Shown here piece after piece: positions 55,701 through 64,000 of a DNA stretch of 64,000 nucleotides. The notes below the pieces were generated by a model. The model was not told the DNA's origin and ran no database searches. It worked only from the letters and a program-made list of their open reading frames with translations. Origin of the DNA: Labilibaculum sp. (GTDB lineage Bacteria; Bacteroidota; Bacteroidia; Bacteroidales; Marinifilaceae). The translations under genes were made by a program, and so were the position numbers. The stretch is from contig NZ_OY761461.1 in assembly GCF_963664555.1 (NCBI RefSeq), positions 1,054,001-1,118,000 of the forward strand. Reading direction: 5' to 3'. Each line of letters opens with the position of its first letter. The stretch's first letter is position 1.

Positions 55701-58700
55701 AGGAAATGTCAACACGTGTACAGCCAATGTTACAGTTTCCGATAATGCAGCCCCAATAATTACTGCAACTTCTGGAACTGTTTCAAAATCAGTCAATACA
55801 AATTCTAATGACTGTTTTTATACTGTAAATGGAGCTGAATTTGATCCAATTGTTTCAGATAATTGTGGAGGTGAAATTCTTTCGTATGTAGTAAGTGGTG
55901 CAACAGATTTAAGTGGAGATGGAAGTTTAGCATCGCAGCAATTAAATAAAGGAGCTAACCTAATTTATTGGACATCAAAAGATGCAAGTAACAATGTAAC
56001 ATCAAGCCCATTAACTTTTACAATAACTGTTGTTGATAATCAAGTACCTATTATTTCTGCAACTACCAATAAAAACAGAGGAACTGATACCGATTGTGGA
56101 TACACAGCGAAAAATGGAGAATTTGATGTAACAATTACAGACAACTGTGCCGTTAGTTCACAAACTTACTCTATTAACGGAGGTTTGGAAGTAAACGCAT
56201 TAAGCCTTGATGGTGTTGTGTTTCCAACAGGAACAAACCGAGTTGTGTGGAAAGCAAGCGATGGTACTAATAATAGTACAAGAACTTTTCAGGTTACTGT
56301 AGTTGATGATGATGCTCCTGTTATTGTACAAATAGCAGATATAGTACAAAATGTTGATCCAGGGAAATGCGATGCAGTAGTAACTTGGACAGAGCCTACT
56401 TATTCAGATAATTGTTCTGGTGTTAGTATGTCACGAATTCAAGGTCTTTCTAGTGGAAGTACATTCGATCCAGGAACATATAAAATTATATATCGTGCTA
56501 TCGATGCAGTTGGTTTAGTTACTGATATGTCTTTTAATATAACAGTAGAAGATCAAACTCCACCAGTGGTAAGTTGTCCGGAAAGTAGTGAATCTTCACC
56601 TTTTGTAAGAATAGCAGATAATGGTGTGTGTTTCTACACAGTTCAAGGTTTAGAATTTAATCCAACTGTTACTGACGAATGTAACCAGTTGGTGACAAAT
56701 AGTTTCGATGGAACTTCTACATTGGAAGGAAAGCAAATTCCTTCGGGAGTTCACGAAATTGTATGGACTGCAACTGATGGAGTTAATTCATCTACTTGCT
56801 CAGTTTTTGTTACTGTTCAAGATAATCAAGATCCAACATTTACTCAACCAACTGGTAATCCTGTAGGTACCTACACTTATAATTTTGATACCGATCCAGG
56901 ACAGTGTTACTATACCATTTCAGGAACTGATTTTGATTTAGGAAGTGTTTCAGACAATTGTAATACCCAAACTCCAACTTATGTAATTACTAAAAATGGA
57001 GTTGAAGAGTTTATAGGTAGTAATACACTTGCAAATTTAAAGTTGCCAAAGGATAATGATCATCCGTATGTTGTAGTATGGACTATTTCTGATGTTCATG
57101 GAAATACTGTAGTTTCTACTCCATTTAATATTTCAATCTCTGATAATCAAGCCCCATCGTTTGTTTGTTATGGTAACGAAATTAGAGAAGTGCCAAATAA
57201 TGCATGTGAATATATTGTTGTTGGAACTGAGTTTGATCCTACGGAATTAATTGACAACTGCGATAATGCCAATGAGTTAACTGTTGAATATACATTGAAT
57301 AGTATATCAGGAGGAACTGCTACTAGTTTGGCAGGAGTAACTTTACCAATTGGTGTTCATGATGTTGTTTGGACTGTAACCGATAAAAGCGGAAATAGTG
57401 AAACATGTAACTTCGAAATTACGGTTGCCGATGTTACTGCTCCAGTTCTTACTACTGTTGAAAATCAATCAAAAGATGCACCTGTTGATAAATGTTCTTA
57501 CCTAACAGTAGGTACTGAATTTGATCCAACAGCTTCTGATAACTGCACTTCTTATACATTGGTAAATAACCAAAACAATACTTCTACATTAGCAGGGGTT
57601 GAATTTCCGGTTGGTGTAACTATTGTAGTTTGGAAAGCTACCGATGCAGCAGGTAATATTTCAATTATGCAGTATCAAGTAGCAGTAAACGATGTCGCAA
57701 AACCATCATATAATTTGCCTGCAAGTGTGTCAAAATCAGCTTCAGCTAGTAATTGTTACTATTCTGTTGTAGGAAACGAATTTGATCCAACTGATATTGT
57801 AGACAACTGTACACCAGATAATTTCTCTATTTCAAATAATTGGAATGGATATAAAACTTTAGCCTATGAACAGTTTCCTGTTGGGGTAACTGATGTTGAG
57901 TGGACTGTTACTGATTATTTTGGTAACGAAGAGAAAAAGACCATTCAAATTACAGTTGTTGATGATACAGACCCGGTAATTAATTGTCCAACAGATACCT
58001 ACTTAAGAGTTGTAGATCAAGGTGAAACATATTATACTGTTGGGAATGGTGAATTTAGACCAATTGTTTCTGACAATTGTAGCTATACATACACCAATTA
58101 TTTAACAGGGACTTCAAGCGTTACAGGAGAACATTTAAACCCTGGAAATCATACAATTGTTTGGACTGCCGAAGATGCTTCAGGAAATTCAACAACATGT
58201 AATGTAAATATTGAAATTGTAGATGATTTGTATCCAGCTATTACTTGTGTTGGTGATCAATCAGTATCAAACACCGCTGGTGATTGTAGCTATACAACTT
58301 CAGGGACTGAGTTCGATGCAAGTTCTACAACTACTGGCGCTACATTAAAAAATAATTATAACAATTTATCATCTCTTGCAGGAGCTGTATTTCCGCAAGG
58401 AACCACATTGGTAACTTGGACAGCATCAAGAACTATTGATGGTGAAGAGTATTCTAATTCATGTAGTTTCTATGTAACAGTTAGAGATGATGAAGATCCT
58501 GTAATTACTGCTCCGGCAGATATTACCGTAAATACAAATTCTGGATGTTATGCTACAAGTGTAGATTTAGGATTACCAACCATTTCTGATAATTGTGGAA
58601 TTGATTGGACTGATAACAATGCATCATCTTCTTATCATATAGGAAATCATACGATAACTTGGAGAGTTCGTGATATTCATGGAAATATCTCAACTGCAAA

Positions 58701-61700
58701 TCAAACCGTTACAGTTCTTGATGATGATGTTCCTTATATTGATTGTCCATCACCTGCAAATCTTTGTCGTCAGGTTGATGAAGGACAGACATTTTATACT
58801 GTAAATGGTCATGAATTTGGACCATATTATAATTCTGATTGTTCTGGTATTAAGAGTGTTATTAATGATTTTAATGGGACTTCTTCCTTAAGTGGCGAAC
58901 AAATTCCTGCAGGAATTACTCCAATCATATGGACAGTTACCGATAATGCCGATAACGTATCAACTTGTACAGTTACAATAACTGTAAATAATGATGATCC
59001 TCCATCCGTAACTTGTAGGGGTGATGAAAGAGTAAATACTGATCTTGGATTATGTACTTATACAGTTAATGGTACCAGTTTAGACGTATCATCAACTGCT
59101 ACTTTAACGCATAATATTCAAACTACAGATTCAGAAGCTACACCATATGCACCAAATGCCAATAAACTAAATGGGGCAATATTCCCTAAAGGTGTTACCG
59201 ATATTATATGGACAGCTACTGATGGTGCAGATGTGAATAATTGTTGTGCTTTTACCATTACAGTAGTCGATAATCAAGCACCTTCTATAACATGGCAAAC
59301 AGATGTAACTGCTAATGTTGATATAGGTTCTTGTACTGCAACAGGAGTAGATCTGGGTACTCCAACAGGTACAGATAATTGTGATGAACCGCTTGATATT
59401 GTTTACTCAAGAACTCCATCAGGTAATAATTTCGAAGCAGGAGTAACAAATGTATATTGGACCGCTCGAGATTCAAGAGGCTATATTGTTCATCATACTC
59501 AAAAGGTAACTGTTGTTGATGATATTTCACCAGTTATTGATTGTCCAACTGAAACATATTACAGAGAATTTAATAATTCGCAGGTTACTTATTATACCGC
59601 TGTTGGCAGTGAGTTTAGACCTTCTGTTACTGATAATTGTGATATTACTTCTTATACGAATGACAAAAATGTTGCTGGTAATTTAAATGGTGTTCAATTT
59701 ACCATTGGAGATCATGAAATAATATGGACAGCAACTGACATTTCAGGAAATACAGATAATTGTACGGTTAATTTAACAATTGTTGATTCTTTTGATCCAA
59801 TTTTAGATTGTCCAGCAAATTTATATGAAAATACAGCTAGTGATGCTTGTTCCTATACTCATACTGGAAGTTCAATTGATGCTCAATTTGCAAACCTATC
59901 TATTATAGCAGGAAGAACACTAGTTCATAATATTCAAACTACTGATTCGGGTATTTTACCTTATGCACCAAGTAATATGAGTCTTAATGGAGCAGTATTC
60001 CCTAAAGGAACTACTACAGTAACTTGGACAGCTAGACAAACCATTGGTGGAGCTGAATATACGAATACTTGTTCTCATCAAGTAATTATATCTGATAATG
60101 TTGCACCAGTTTTAGATCCATTACCAGCAAATGTAACTGTAAATATAGATCCGGGAACTTGCGTTAGTACAACAGTATTACCTAATCCGAATGCAACAGA
60201 TAACTGCACTGCTACAGTGGATTTAGTGATAAACAATGATGCTCCAAGCCCATTCTTAATTGGTGAAACCAAGGTGCGTTGGACCATTACCGATGAGGCA
60301 GGAAATACAACGGTTCATAATCAAACTGTTACCGTAGTTGATAATGAAGGTCCGGTAATTACAAATTGTCCTTCAACCATAACAGAACAAGCTTCAGGAG
60401 AAAATTGTCAGGCAATTGCCAATTGGCCTGCACTTGTTGCTACCGATGATTGCAGCGGAGTGAAGAGTTTTACCTCAACTCACTCGCCTGGTAGTTTATT
60501 TAATGTTGGAACAACTACGGTTACCTATACAGCTATCGATAATAATAATAACGAATCAACATGTTCATTCGATGTTGTAATTACGGATGTGAATCCTAGT
60601 ATCTCATGTATAGAGAACCAAACAAGAAATACCAATTCGGGAGTTTGTTCGTACCTGGGTTTAGGTAATGAATTTGATCCTACAGCATTTAGTGATAACT
60701 GTACAATTGCTTCAGTTACATGGAGTTTTATTGATGCGGAATCAGGTTTAGAACGAACAGGTGCAAATACTTTATCAGGAATTGAAATTCCTAGAGGTTC
60801 TGGTGCTGGTGCAACAGGTGAAACACTAATTACCTGGACAGCAACAGATGCGAATGGAAATGAAACATCATGTTCATTCCTTCTTACAATTGAAGATCAT
60901 GAAGCACCTGTGATTGCAGTTCCTGGGAATCAAACAAAAAGTACAGATTTTCATCAAAATTACTACACAATTCAAGGTGATGAATTTGATGATGTTACCT
61001 CTATTGATAACTGTGGAATTGTTACTAAACTGGTAAATGAATTTAATGTTGCAACTTTGGCTGGTACCCAATTGCAAATGGGAGAGAATACCATAACCTG
61101 GTATGCCGAAGATGATAAAGGAAACAGAAGTGAAGCTAAGTTTTATGCCTACGTAGTTGATACGGAAGGTCCATATTTAGGAACAGCGGCTTTAAATACA
61201 ACAGTTCAAACTTCTGGTTCATGTGAGGTTGTTGTTAATTACACACCTCCTGTATTTAAAGATAATGTTACTGCCGATGAAGACATTATTGTAACAGTTA
61301 GTCCTGCAAATGCAGCACCAGGCGGTACATTTGAAGTTGGAATAACAGAAGTTACCTATATGGCTGTTGATGACGAAGGAAATCAAGTGGTTCATTCGTT
61401 TAAAATTACTGTTGAAGATAAGGAAGCCCCAACAATTGTTTGTCCATCAGGTTCTCCATTCAACAGAAATACAACTCCAGGAGAATCGTATTATTTAGCA
61501 CAGAATGACGAATTCAATCCTACTTTTAGTGATAATTGTACAGCTACTATTAGTAACAATTATAATAACAGCAATACACTTGCAAATGCAACTTTCCCGG
61601 TTGGAACAACCGATGTAGTTTGGACGGCTACTGATAAGGCTGGAAACTTTTCAACTTGCACAATACAGGTTATTGTAAGTGATAATGAAGCACCAGCAAT

Positions 61701-64000
61701 TGCAAATTGTCCGGATGCAACTGTTGCTAAAAACGCAGATATTGGAGCCTGTTCATTTGAGGTTCCAGGTGCTGAAGATGATCCTTACGAATTCTCTGAT
61801 AATCACGGTCTTAAAAAATTGACCTATCAAATTGGTTCAAATCCAGAAGTTGGAACAGATTTAACAACGACTTTGGCAGGTGTTCAAATCCCGGTGGGAA
61901 CAATTTCGGAACCTACAACTACCGTAGTTTGGAGACTATATGATATAAGTGATAATGTTGGAGCAACATGTACAACAGTTTTCACCATTTCCGATGTTGA
62001 AGCTCCTACTTTAACTACAGTTGCTAATCAAACCAGAAATACCGACGCAGGCCAATCATATTATACAGCGCTTGCTGGTGATAACTGGAATCCTGTTGTA
62101 ACCGATAATTGTGATGTCGAGAAAATCACCTACAATATTGATGGAACTGGTGAAGTTGGAACAGATCTAACAACCAGTATCGAAGGTGTACAATTCGAAA
62201 TTGGTACTCATGAGGTAGTTTGGACTGCAACCGATATTCATGGAAATACAAATACGGGAAGATATTTGGTAAAAGTTAATGATGTTGAAGATCCAACTAT
62301 AGTTTGTAACACTATAACAGTTCAATTAGACTCTGATGGAAATTATACATTAGATAATGATGATATTAATGCCTTGGCAAGTGATTCTTCGGATCCTTCA
62401 GGAATTGCATCAATAGAAGCAACACCAAATAGTTTCTCTTGCAACGATGTGGGTAATAATACGGTATTACTTACAGTTACCGATAATCATGGTAATATTT
62501 CAACCTGTAATACAGCGGTTGTTATTTTAGAAGATAATACACCACCAAATGTTGTTTGTAACGATATCACAATCCAATTAGATGTATTAGGTCAAGCAAG
62601 CATTTTGGCGAGTCAATTAGACGGAGGTTCTACTGATGCTTGTGGAATTCAAAGTATTTCTGCAACTAAAACTACTTTCGATTGTGCTGATGTTGGTGCA
62701 AATACAGTTACTTTAACAGTAACCGATATCAATGGAAATTCGGCTACTTGTAACGCAACTGTAACGGTAGAGGATAATATAAGTCCGAATGCAGTTTGTA
62801 ACCCATTAACAGTTTATTTAGATGGATCTGGAAACTATACATTATCTTCTACAGATATTGATAACTTATCCCTAGGTTCTTCTGATAATTGTAATTTAAC
62901 CAAAACGGTAACACCAAATACCTTTAATTGTTCAAATACAGGAGCAAATTCGGTTACATTACGAGTTACCGATCCGCAAGGAAACTACGATGAATGCACT
63001 ACAACTGTAACTGTTGTTGACAATGTAGATCCAATTGCAATTTGTAAGAACCTAACAGTTCAATTAGATGCCGATGGCAATGCAAGCATTACAGCTTCTC
63101 AAATTAATAATGGGTCAACAGATAATTGTACTGTTATAGATGATTCTAATTTGAGTATAGACATTACAAGCTTTGATTGTTCTGATATTGGTTCTAATAC
63201 TGTTACCTTAACTGTTACCGATGAATATGGTAATAGTTCAACTTGTACTTCAACAGTAACGGTTGAAGATAAATTAGCGCCAAATGTTCTTTGTCAGGAT
63301 ATAACAATACAACTTGATGCTAGCGGTAATGCAACAATTACCCCAAGTCAAATCGATAATGGATCATCAGACAACTGTACAAGTATTTTGGCTTCTCACT
63401 TGAGTCTGGATAAATCAAGTTTTTCTTGTGCCGATGTTGGTGTACAGACAGTAAGGTTGACGGTAATCGATGATCAATCAAATTCTGCAATTTGCGACGC
63501 TAATGTTACAGTTCAAGATAATGTTGATCCAGTTGCAATTTGTCAGAATATAACCATTCAGTTAGATGCTAGTGGTAACGCAAGTATTACGGCAAATGAT
63601 ATTGATAACGGTTCAAATGATGCTTGTGGAATTGCCTCAACTTCGATTGATGTATCTAGCTTCAATTGCTCAAATGTTGGAGACAACACAGTTGAACTAA
63701 CAGTTACTGATAACAATGGAAACACTTCTACTTGTACAGCAACAGTAACCGTTGAAGATCCAATTGATCCAGCAGCTTCTTGTACTGCTATTGCAGTATA
63801 TCTGGATAATACAGGAAATTATTCTTTGACTTCAACAGATATTGATAATATCTCTTTAGGATCTACAGATAACTGTACACTAACAAAAACTGTTACTCCT
63901 AACTCGTTTGACTGTACAAATCTTGGTGCCAATACTGTTACGCTAAGAGTTGAAGGTCCAAATGGAAAATTCGATGAATGTACAACAACTGTAACTGTTG
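52789..64000 (+). CDS. giant secreted HYR/Ig-like repeat surface protein (partial, runs off the window)
   Basis: An open frame from the ATG at 52789 to the window end, more than 3,737 codons without a stop, confirmed in frame at several points (for example 58021 and 63961). An N-terminal signal sequence (basic residues to about 27, hydrophobic VLFFISFGIS, then NLLAQD near residue 42) exports it. After a short Ig-like region (ICSGESTSLQI) come about 40 repeats of roughly 80-100 residues. Each has a D-N-C core (TDNC) and ends in a TVTVTDNQ-x-P linker, the pattern of hyalin (HYR) repeats. From about 62280 the repeats are of a second, more uniform kind with VQLDxxGN and SFxC(A)DVGxNTVTLTVTD. A C-terminal sorting signal would lie beyond the window. 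Likely an adhesin or matrix protein. Confidence 0.9.
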   Translation, partial: MTKLLPLELNLKIKLSKRFKVLSVLFFISFGISQNLLAQDAFIINKGDENICSGESTSLQIIIGASIGPYTVVYEDGTNSFEITNYNSDGDEESPTYGGNAINVSPTSTTEYSLVSVRDKFGTYLPVDAANQLITVYPLPDNLVLTNPLNSVCAGEDFNITATATGEDRIELWNSSKLSKIGDLPYVANISANTQYTLVAISDKECSIDQSINIVVDNEDPVAKCKDIDVYLNESGNASIVATDIDNSSTDNCGITSRTLSKSSFTCANLGENNVTLTVFDAQGNSSSCVAVVTVFDNINPNINGTVVSSTVATSSSDCKYTISDNSYNPTVVTDNCEVTLLAYSVNGGAAVGTDNTTSLNGVALDKGINNIVWTAKDASNNSAQWSYTITVNDETDPVFTNCPADQDLEMSNASCDALLPNYKSLLSVFATDNCSLDGDISYSQSPVAGTLISGGHGAIQNVTITAEDESGNQATCSFDVTLVDLQDPVINNLPENISVINDVDVCGAIVTWVEPTSNDNCTGHSISRTAGLASGSTFPIGETTITYTATDVAGRTKEESFIVTVTDNQNPTIVDLPSNITQSNELDECGAVITWIAPTSNDNCVGHSISQTGGLASGSLFPIGESTVTYTATDAVGLTKEESFTVTVTDNQNPSVVDLPSNIEVNNDSGVCGATVTWNAPTSNDNCSDHSIKQTAGLTSGSQFPIGLSTVSYTATDASGNSVVESFTINVVDHEKPIISNCPSGITRTSDAGVCTANVSWTEPTATDNCTSPANLVWAKSHNPGDEFSVGETTVTYTATDEKGNVSETCSFTVTVTDNQKPIISNCPEDISLNTDAGSCTAVANWIEPSGNDNCSGILTWNKSHTPGSSFPTGNTTVTYTLTDESGNTSAICSFVVSVSDNEAPVAACKSATIYLNESGIATLLPSDVNNNSSDNCTADENLILTLSKTSFSCAEIGVNEVTLTVKDAQGNVNTCTANVTVSDNAAPIITATSGTVSKSVNTNSNDCFYTVNGAEFDPIVSDNCGGEILSYVVSGATDLSGDGSLASQQLNKGANLIYWTSKDASNNVTSSPLTFTITVVDNQVPIISATTNKNRGTDTDCGYTAKNGEFDVTITDNCAVSSQTYSINGGLEVNALSLDGVVFPTGTNRVVWKASDGTNNSTRTFQVTVVDDDAPVIVQIADIVQNVDPGKCDAVVTWTEPTYSDNCSGVSMSRIQGLSSGSTFDPGTYKIIYRAIDAVGLVTDMSFNITVEDQTPPVVSCPESSESSPFVRIADNGVCFYTVQGLEFNPTVTDECNQLVTNSFDGTSTLEGKQIPSGVHEIVWTATDGVNSSTCSVFVTVQDNQDPTFTQPTGNPVGTYTYNFDTDPGQCYYTISGTDFDLGSVSDNCNTQTPTYVITKNGVEEFIGSNTLANLKLPKDNDHPYVVVWTISDVHGNTVVSTPFNISISDNQAPSFVCYGNEIREVPNNACEYIVVGTEFDPTELIDNCDNANELTVEYTLNSISGGTATSLAGVTLPIGVHDVVWTVTDKSGNSETCNFEITVADVTAPVLTTVENQSKDAPVDKCSYLTVGTEFDPTASDNCTSYTLVNNQNNTSTLAGVEFPVGVTIVVWKATDAAGNISIMQYQVAVNDVAKPSYNLPASVSKSASASNCYYSVVGNEFDPTDIVDNCTPDNFSISNNWNGYKTLAYEQFPVGVTDVEWTVTDYFGNEEKKTIQITVVDDTDPVINCPTDTYLRVVDQGETYYTVGNGEFRPIVSDNCSYTYTNYLTGTSSVTGEHLNPGNHTIVWTAEDASGNSTTCNVNIEIVDDLYPAITCVGDQSVSNTAGDCSYTTSGTEFDASSTTTGATLKNNYNNLSSLAGAVFPQGTTLVTWTASRTIDGEEYSNSCSFYVTVRDDEDPVITAPADITVNTNSGCYATSVDLGLPTISDNCGIDWTDNNASSSYHIGNHTITWRVRDIHGNISTANQTVTVLDDDVPYIDCPSPANLCRQVDEGQTFYTVNGHEFGPYYNSDCSGIKSVINDFNGTSSLSGEQIPAGITPIIWTVTDNADNVSTCTVTITVNNDDPPSVTCRGDERVNTDLGLCTYTVNGTSLDVSSTATLTHNIQTTDSEATPYAPNANKLNGAIFPKGVTDIIWTATDGADVNNCCAFTITVVDNQAPSITWQTDVTANVDIGSCTATGVDLGTPTGTDNCDEPLDIVYSRTPSGNNFEAGVTNVYWTARDSRGYIVHHTQKVTVVDDISPVIDCPTETYYREFNNSQVTYYTAVGSEFRPSVTDNCDITSYTNDKNVAGNLNGVQFTIGDHEIIWTATDISGNTDNCTVNLTIVDSFDPILDCPANLYENTASDACSYTHTGSSIDAQFANLSIIAGRTLVHNIQTTDSGILPYAPSNMSLNGAVFPKGTTTVTWTARQTIGGAEYTNTCSHQVIISDNVAPVLDPLPANVTVNIDPGTCVSTTVLPNPNATDNCTATVDLVINNDAPSPFLIGETKVRWTITDEAGNTTVHNQTVTVVDNEGPVITNCPSTITEQASGENCQAIANWPALVATDDCSGVKSFTSTHSPGSLFNVGTTTVTYTAIDNNNNESTCSFDVVITDVNPSISCIENQTRNTNSGVCSYLGLGNEFDPTAFSDNCTIASVTWSFIDAESGLERTGANTLSGIEIPRGSGAGATGETLITWTATDANGNETSCSFLLTIEDHEAPVIAVPGNQTKSTDFHQNYYTIQGDEFDDVTSIDNCGIVTKLVNEFNVATLAGTQLQMGENTITWYAEDDKGNRSEAKFYAYVVDTEGPYLGTAALNTTVQTSGSCEVVVNYTPPVFKDNVTADEDIIVTVSPANAAPGGTFEVGITEVTYMAVDDEGNQVVHSFKITVEDKEAPTIVCPSGSPFNRNTTPGESYYLAQNDEFNPTFSDNCTATISNNYNNSNTLANATFPVGTTDVVWTATDKAGNFSTCTIQVIVSDNEAPAIANCPDATVAKNADIGACSFEVPGAEDDPYEFSDNHGLKKLTYQIGSNPEVGTDLTTTLAGVQIPVGTISEPTTTVVWRLYDISDNVGATCTTVFTISDVEAPTLTTVANQTRNTDAGQSYYTALAGDNWNPVVTDNCDVEKITYNIDGTGEVGTDLTTSIEGVQFEIGTHEVVWTATDIHGNTNTGRYLVKVNDVEDPTIVCNTITVQLDSDGNYTLDNDDINALASDSSDPSGIASIEATPNSFSCNDVGNNTVLLTVTDNHGNISTCNTAVVILEDNTPPNVVCNDITIQLDVLGQASILASQLDGGSTDACGIQSISATKTTFDCADVGANTVTLTVTDINGNSATCNATVTVEDNISPNAVCNPLTVYLDGSGNYTLSSTDIDNLSLGSSDNCNLTKTVTPNTFNCSNTGANSVTLRVTDPQGNYDECTTTVTVVDNVDPIAICKNLTVQLDADGNASITASQINNGSTDNCTVIDDSNLSIDITSFDCSDIGSNTVTLTVTDEYGNSSTCTSTVTVEDKLAPNVLCQDITIQLDASGNATITPSQIDNGSSDNCTSILASHLSLDKSSFSCADVGVQTVRLTVIDDQSNSAICDANVTVQDNVDPVAICQNITIQLDASGNASITANDIDNGSNDACGIASTSIDVSSFNCSNVGDNTVELTVTDNNGNTSTCTATVTVEDPIDPAASCTAIAVYLDNTGNYSLTSTDIDNISLGSTDNCTLTKTVTPNSFDCTNLGANTVTLRVEGPNGKFDECTTTVTV

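Noticed and set aside
59312-59530. Antisense open frames within the giant gene (also 55533-55796, 60078-60287, 60874-61077)
   Set aside because: Shadows of the repeat coding strand with low-complexity composition; no signals of expression.
52789-64000. CRISPR array or tandem DNA repeat
   Set aside because: The periodicity comes from protein repeats of about 80-100 codons with diverged DNA; there are no short identical repeats with spacers.

Overview
The window is an AT-rich chromosomal stretch of a Bacteroidota bacterium. Supporting this are an adjacent SusC/SusD pair, a one-protein hybrid two-component system (HTCS), many secreted or lipoprotein glycoside hydrolases, TAnnTTTG-type -7 promoter boxes, weak Shine-Dalgarno sequences and a giant HYR-repeat surface protein. 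The style suggests an environmental or marine member of the Marinilabiliales/Prolixibacteraceae kind, but the genus cannot be fixed from the sequence.

Layout. (1) 1-194 is the end of a protein with an F5/8-type (discoidin) module. (2) 670-10388 (+) is a glycan-degradation locus: GH2 beta-galactosidase, S1 sulfatase, DUF3472 lipoprotein, GH20 beta-hexosaminidase and a Tat-exported GH109-type NAD-dependent glycosidase. The set points to a sulfated glycan containing galactose and N-acetylhexosamine. galE follows at 10511-11536. (3) 11630-19690 (-) is a complete glucuronate-to-pyruvate operon (uxaC, kdgK, kdgA, UxuB-type SDR, uxuA, ExuT-type transporter) followed by a LacI-family regulator. Two copies of a palindrome lie upstream of uxaC.

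(4) 20528-45958 (+) is a polysaccharide utilization locus (PUL): SusC, SusD, a putative surface glycan-binding lipoprotein, BACON-GH5, PA14-GH31, GH95, GH3, HTCS regulator, two SGNH acetyl-esterases and GH42. The enzyme set matches fucosylated, acetylated, galactosylated xyloglucan: endo-glucanase for the backbone, alpha-xylosidase, alpha-fucosidase, beta-galactosidase, beta-glucosidase and deacetylation. GC-rich hairpins separate several of its cistrons. (5) 46087-49402 is a decaying edge. It holds a frameshifted SusD remnant and a GH92 gene whose C-terminal F5/8 and PA14-like modules are cut off by a frameshift and shortened by an apparent internal deletion.

(6) 49403-52236 is a small mobilization module (MobC-like protein, MOBP-type relaxase, membrane-anchored hypothetical), preceded by a large imperfect inverted repeat that could be its origin of transfer. 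No integrase or transposase is present. (7) 52789 to the window end is one uninterrupted reading frame of more than 3,700 codons. It encodes a secreted giant protein with about 40 HYR/Ig-like repeats of two kinds and runs past the window.

No tRNA, rRNA, CRISPR array, insertion sequence or recognizable defence system was seen. The less ordinary material is the giant repeat protein, the structured region before the mobilization genes, the degraded GH92/SusD edge and several regulatory palindromes or hairpins.
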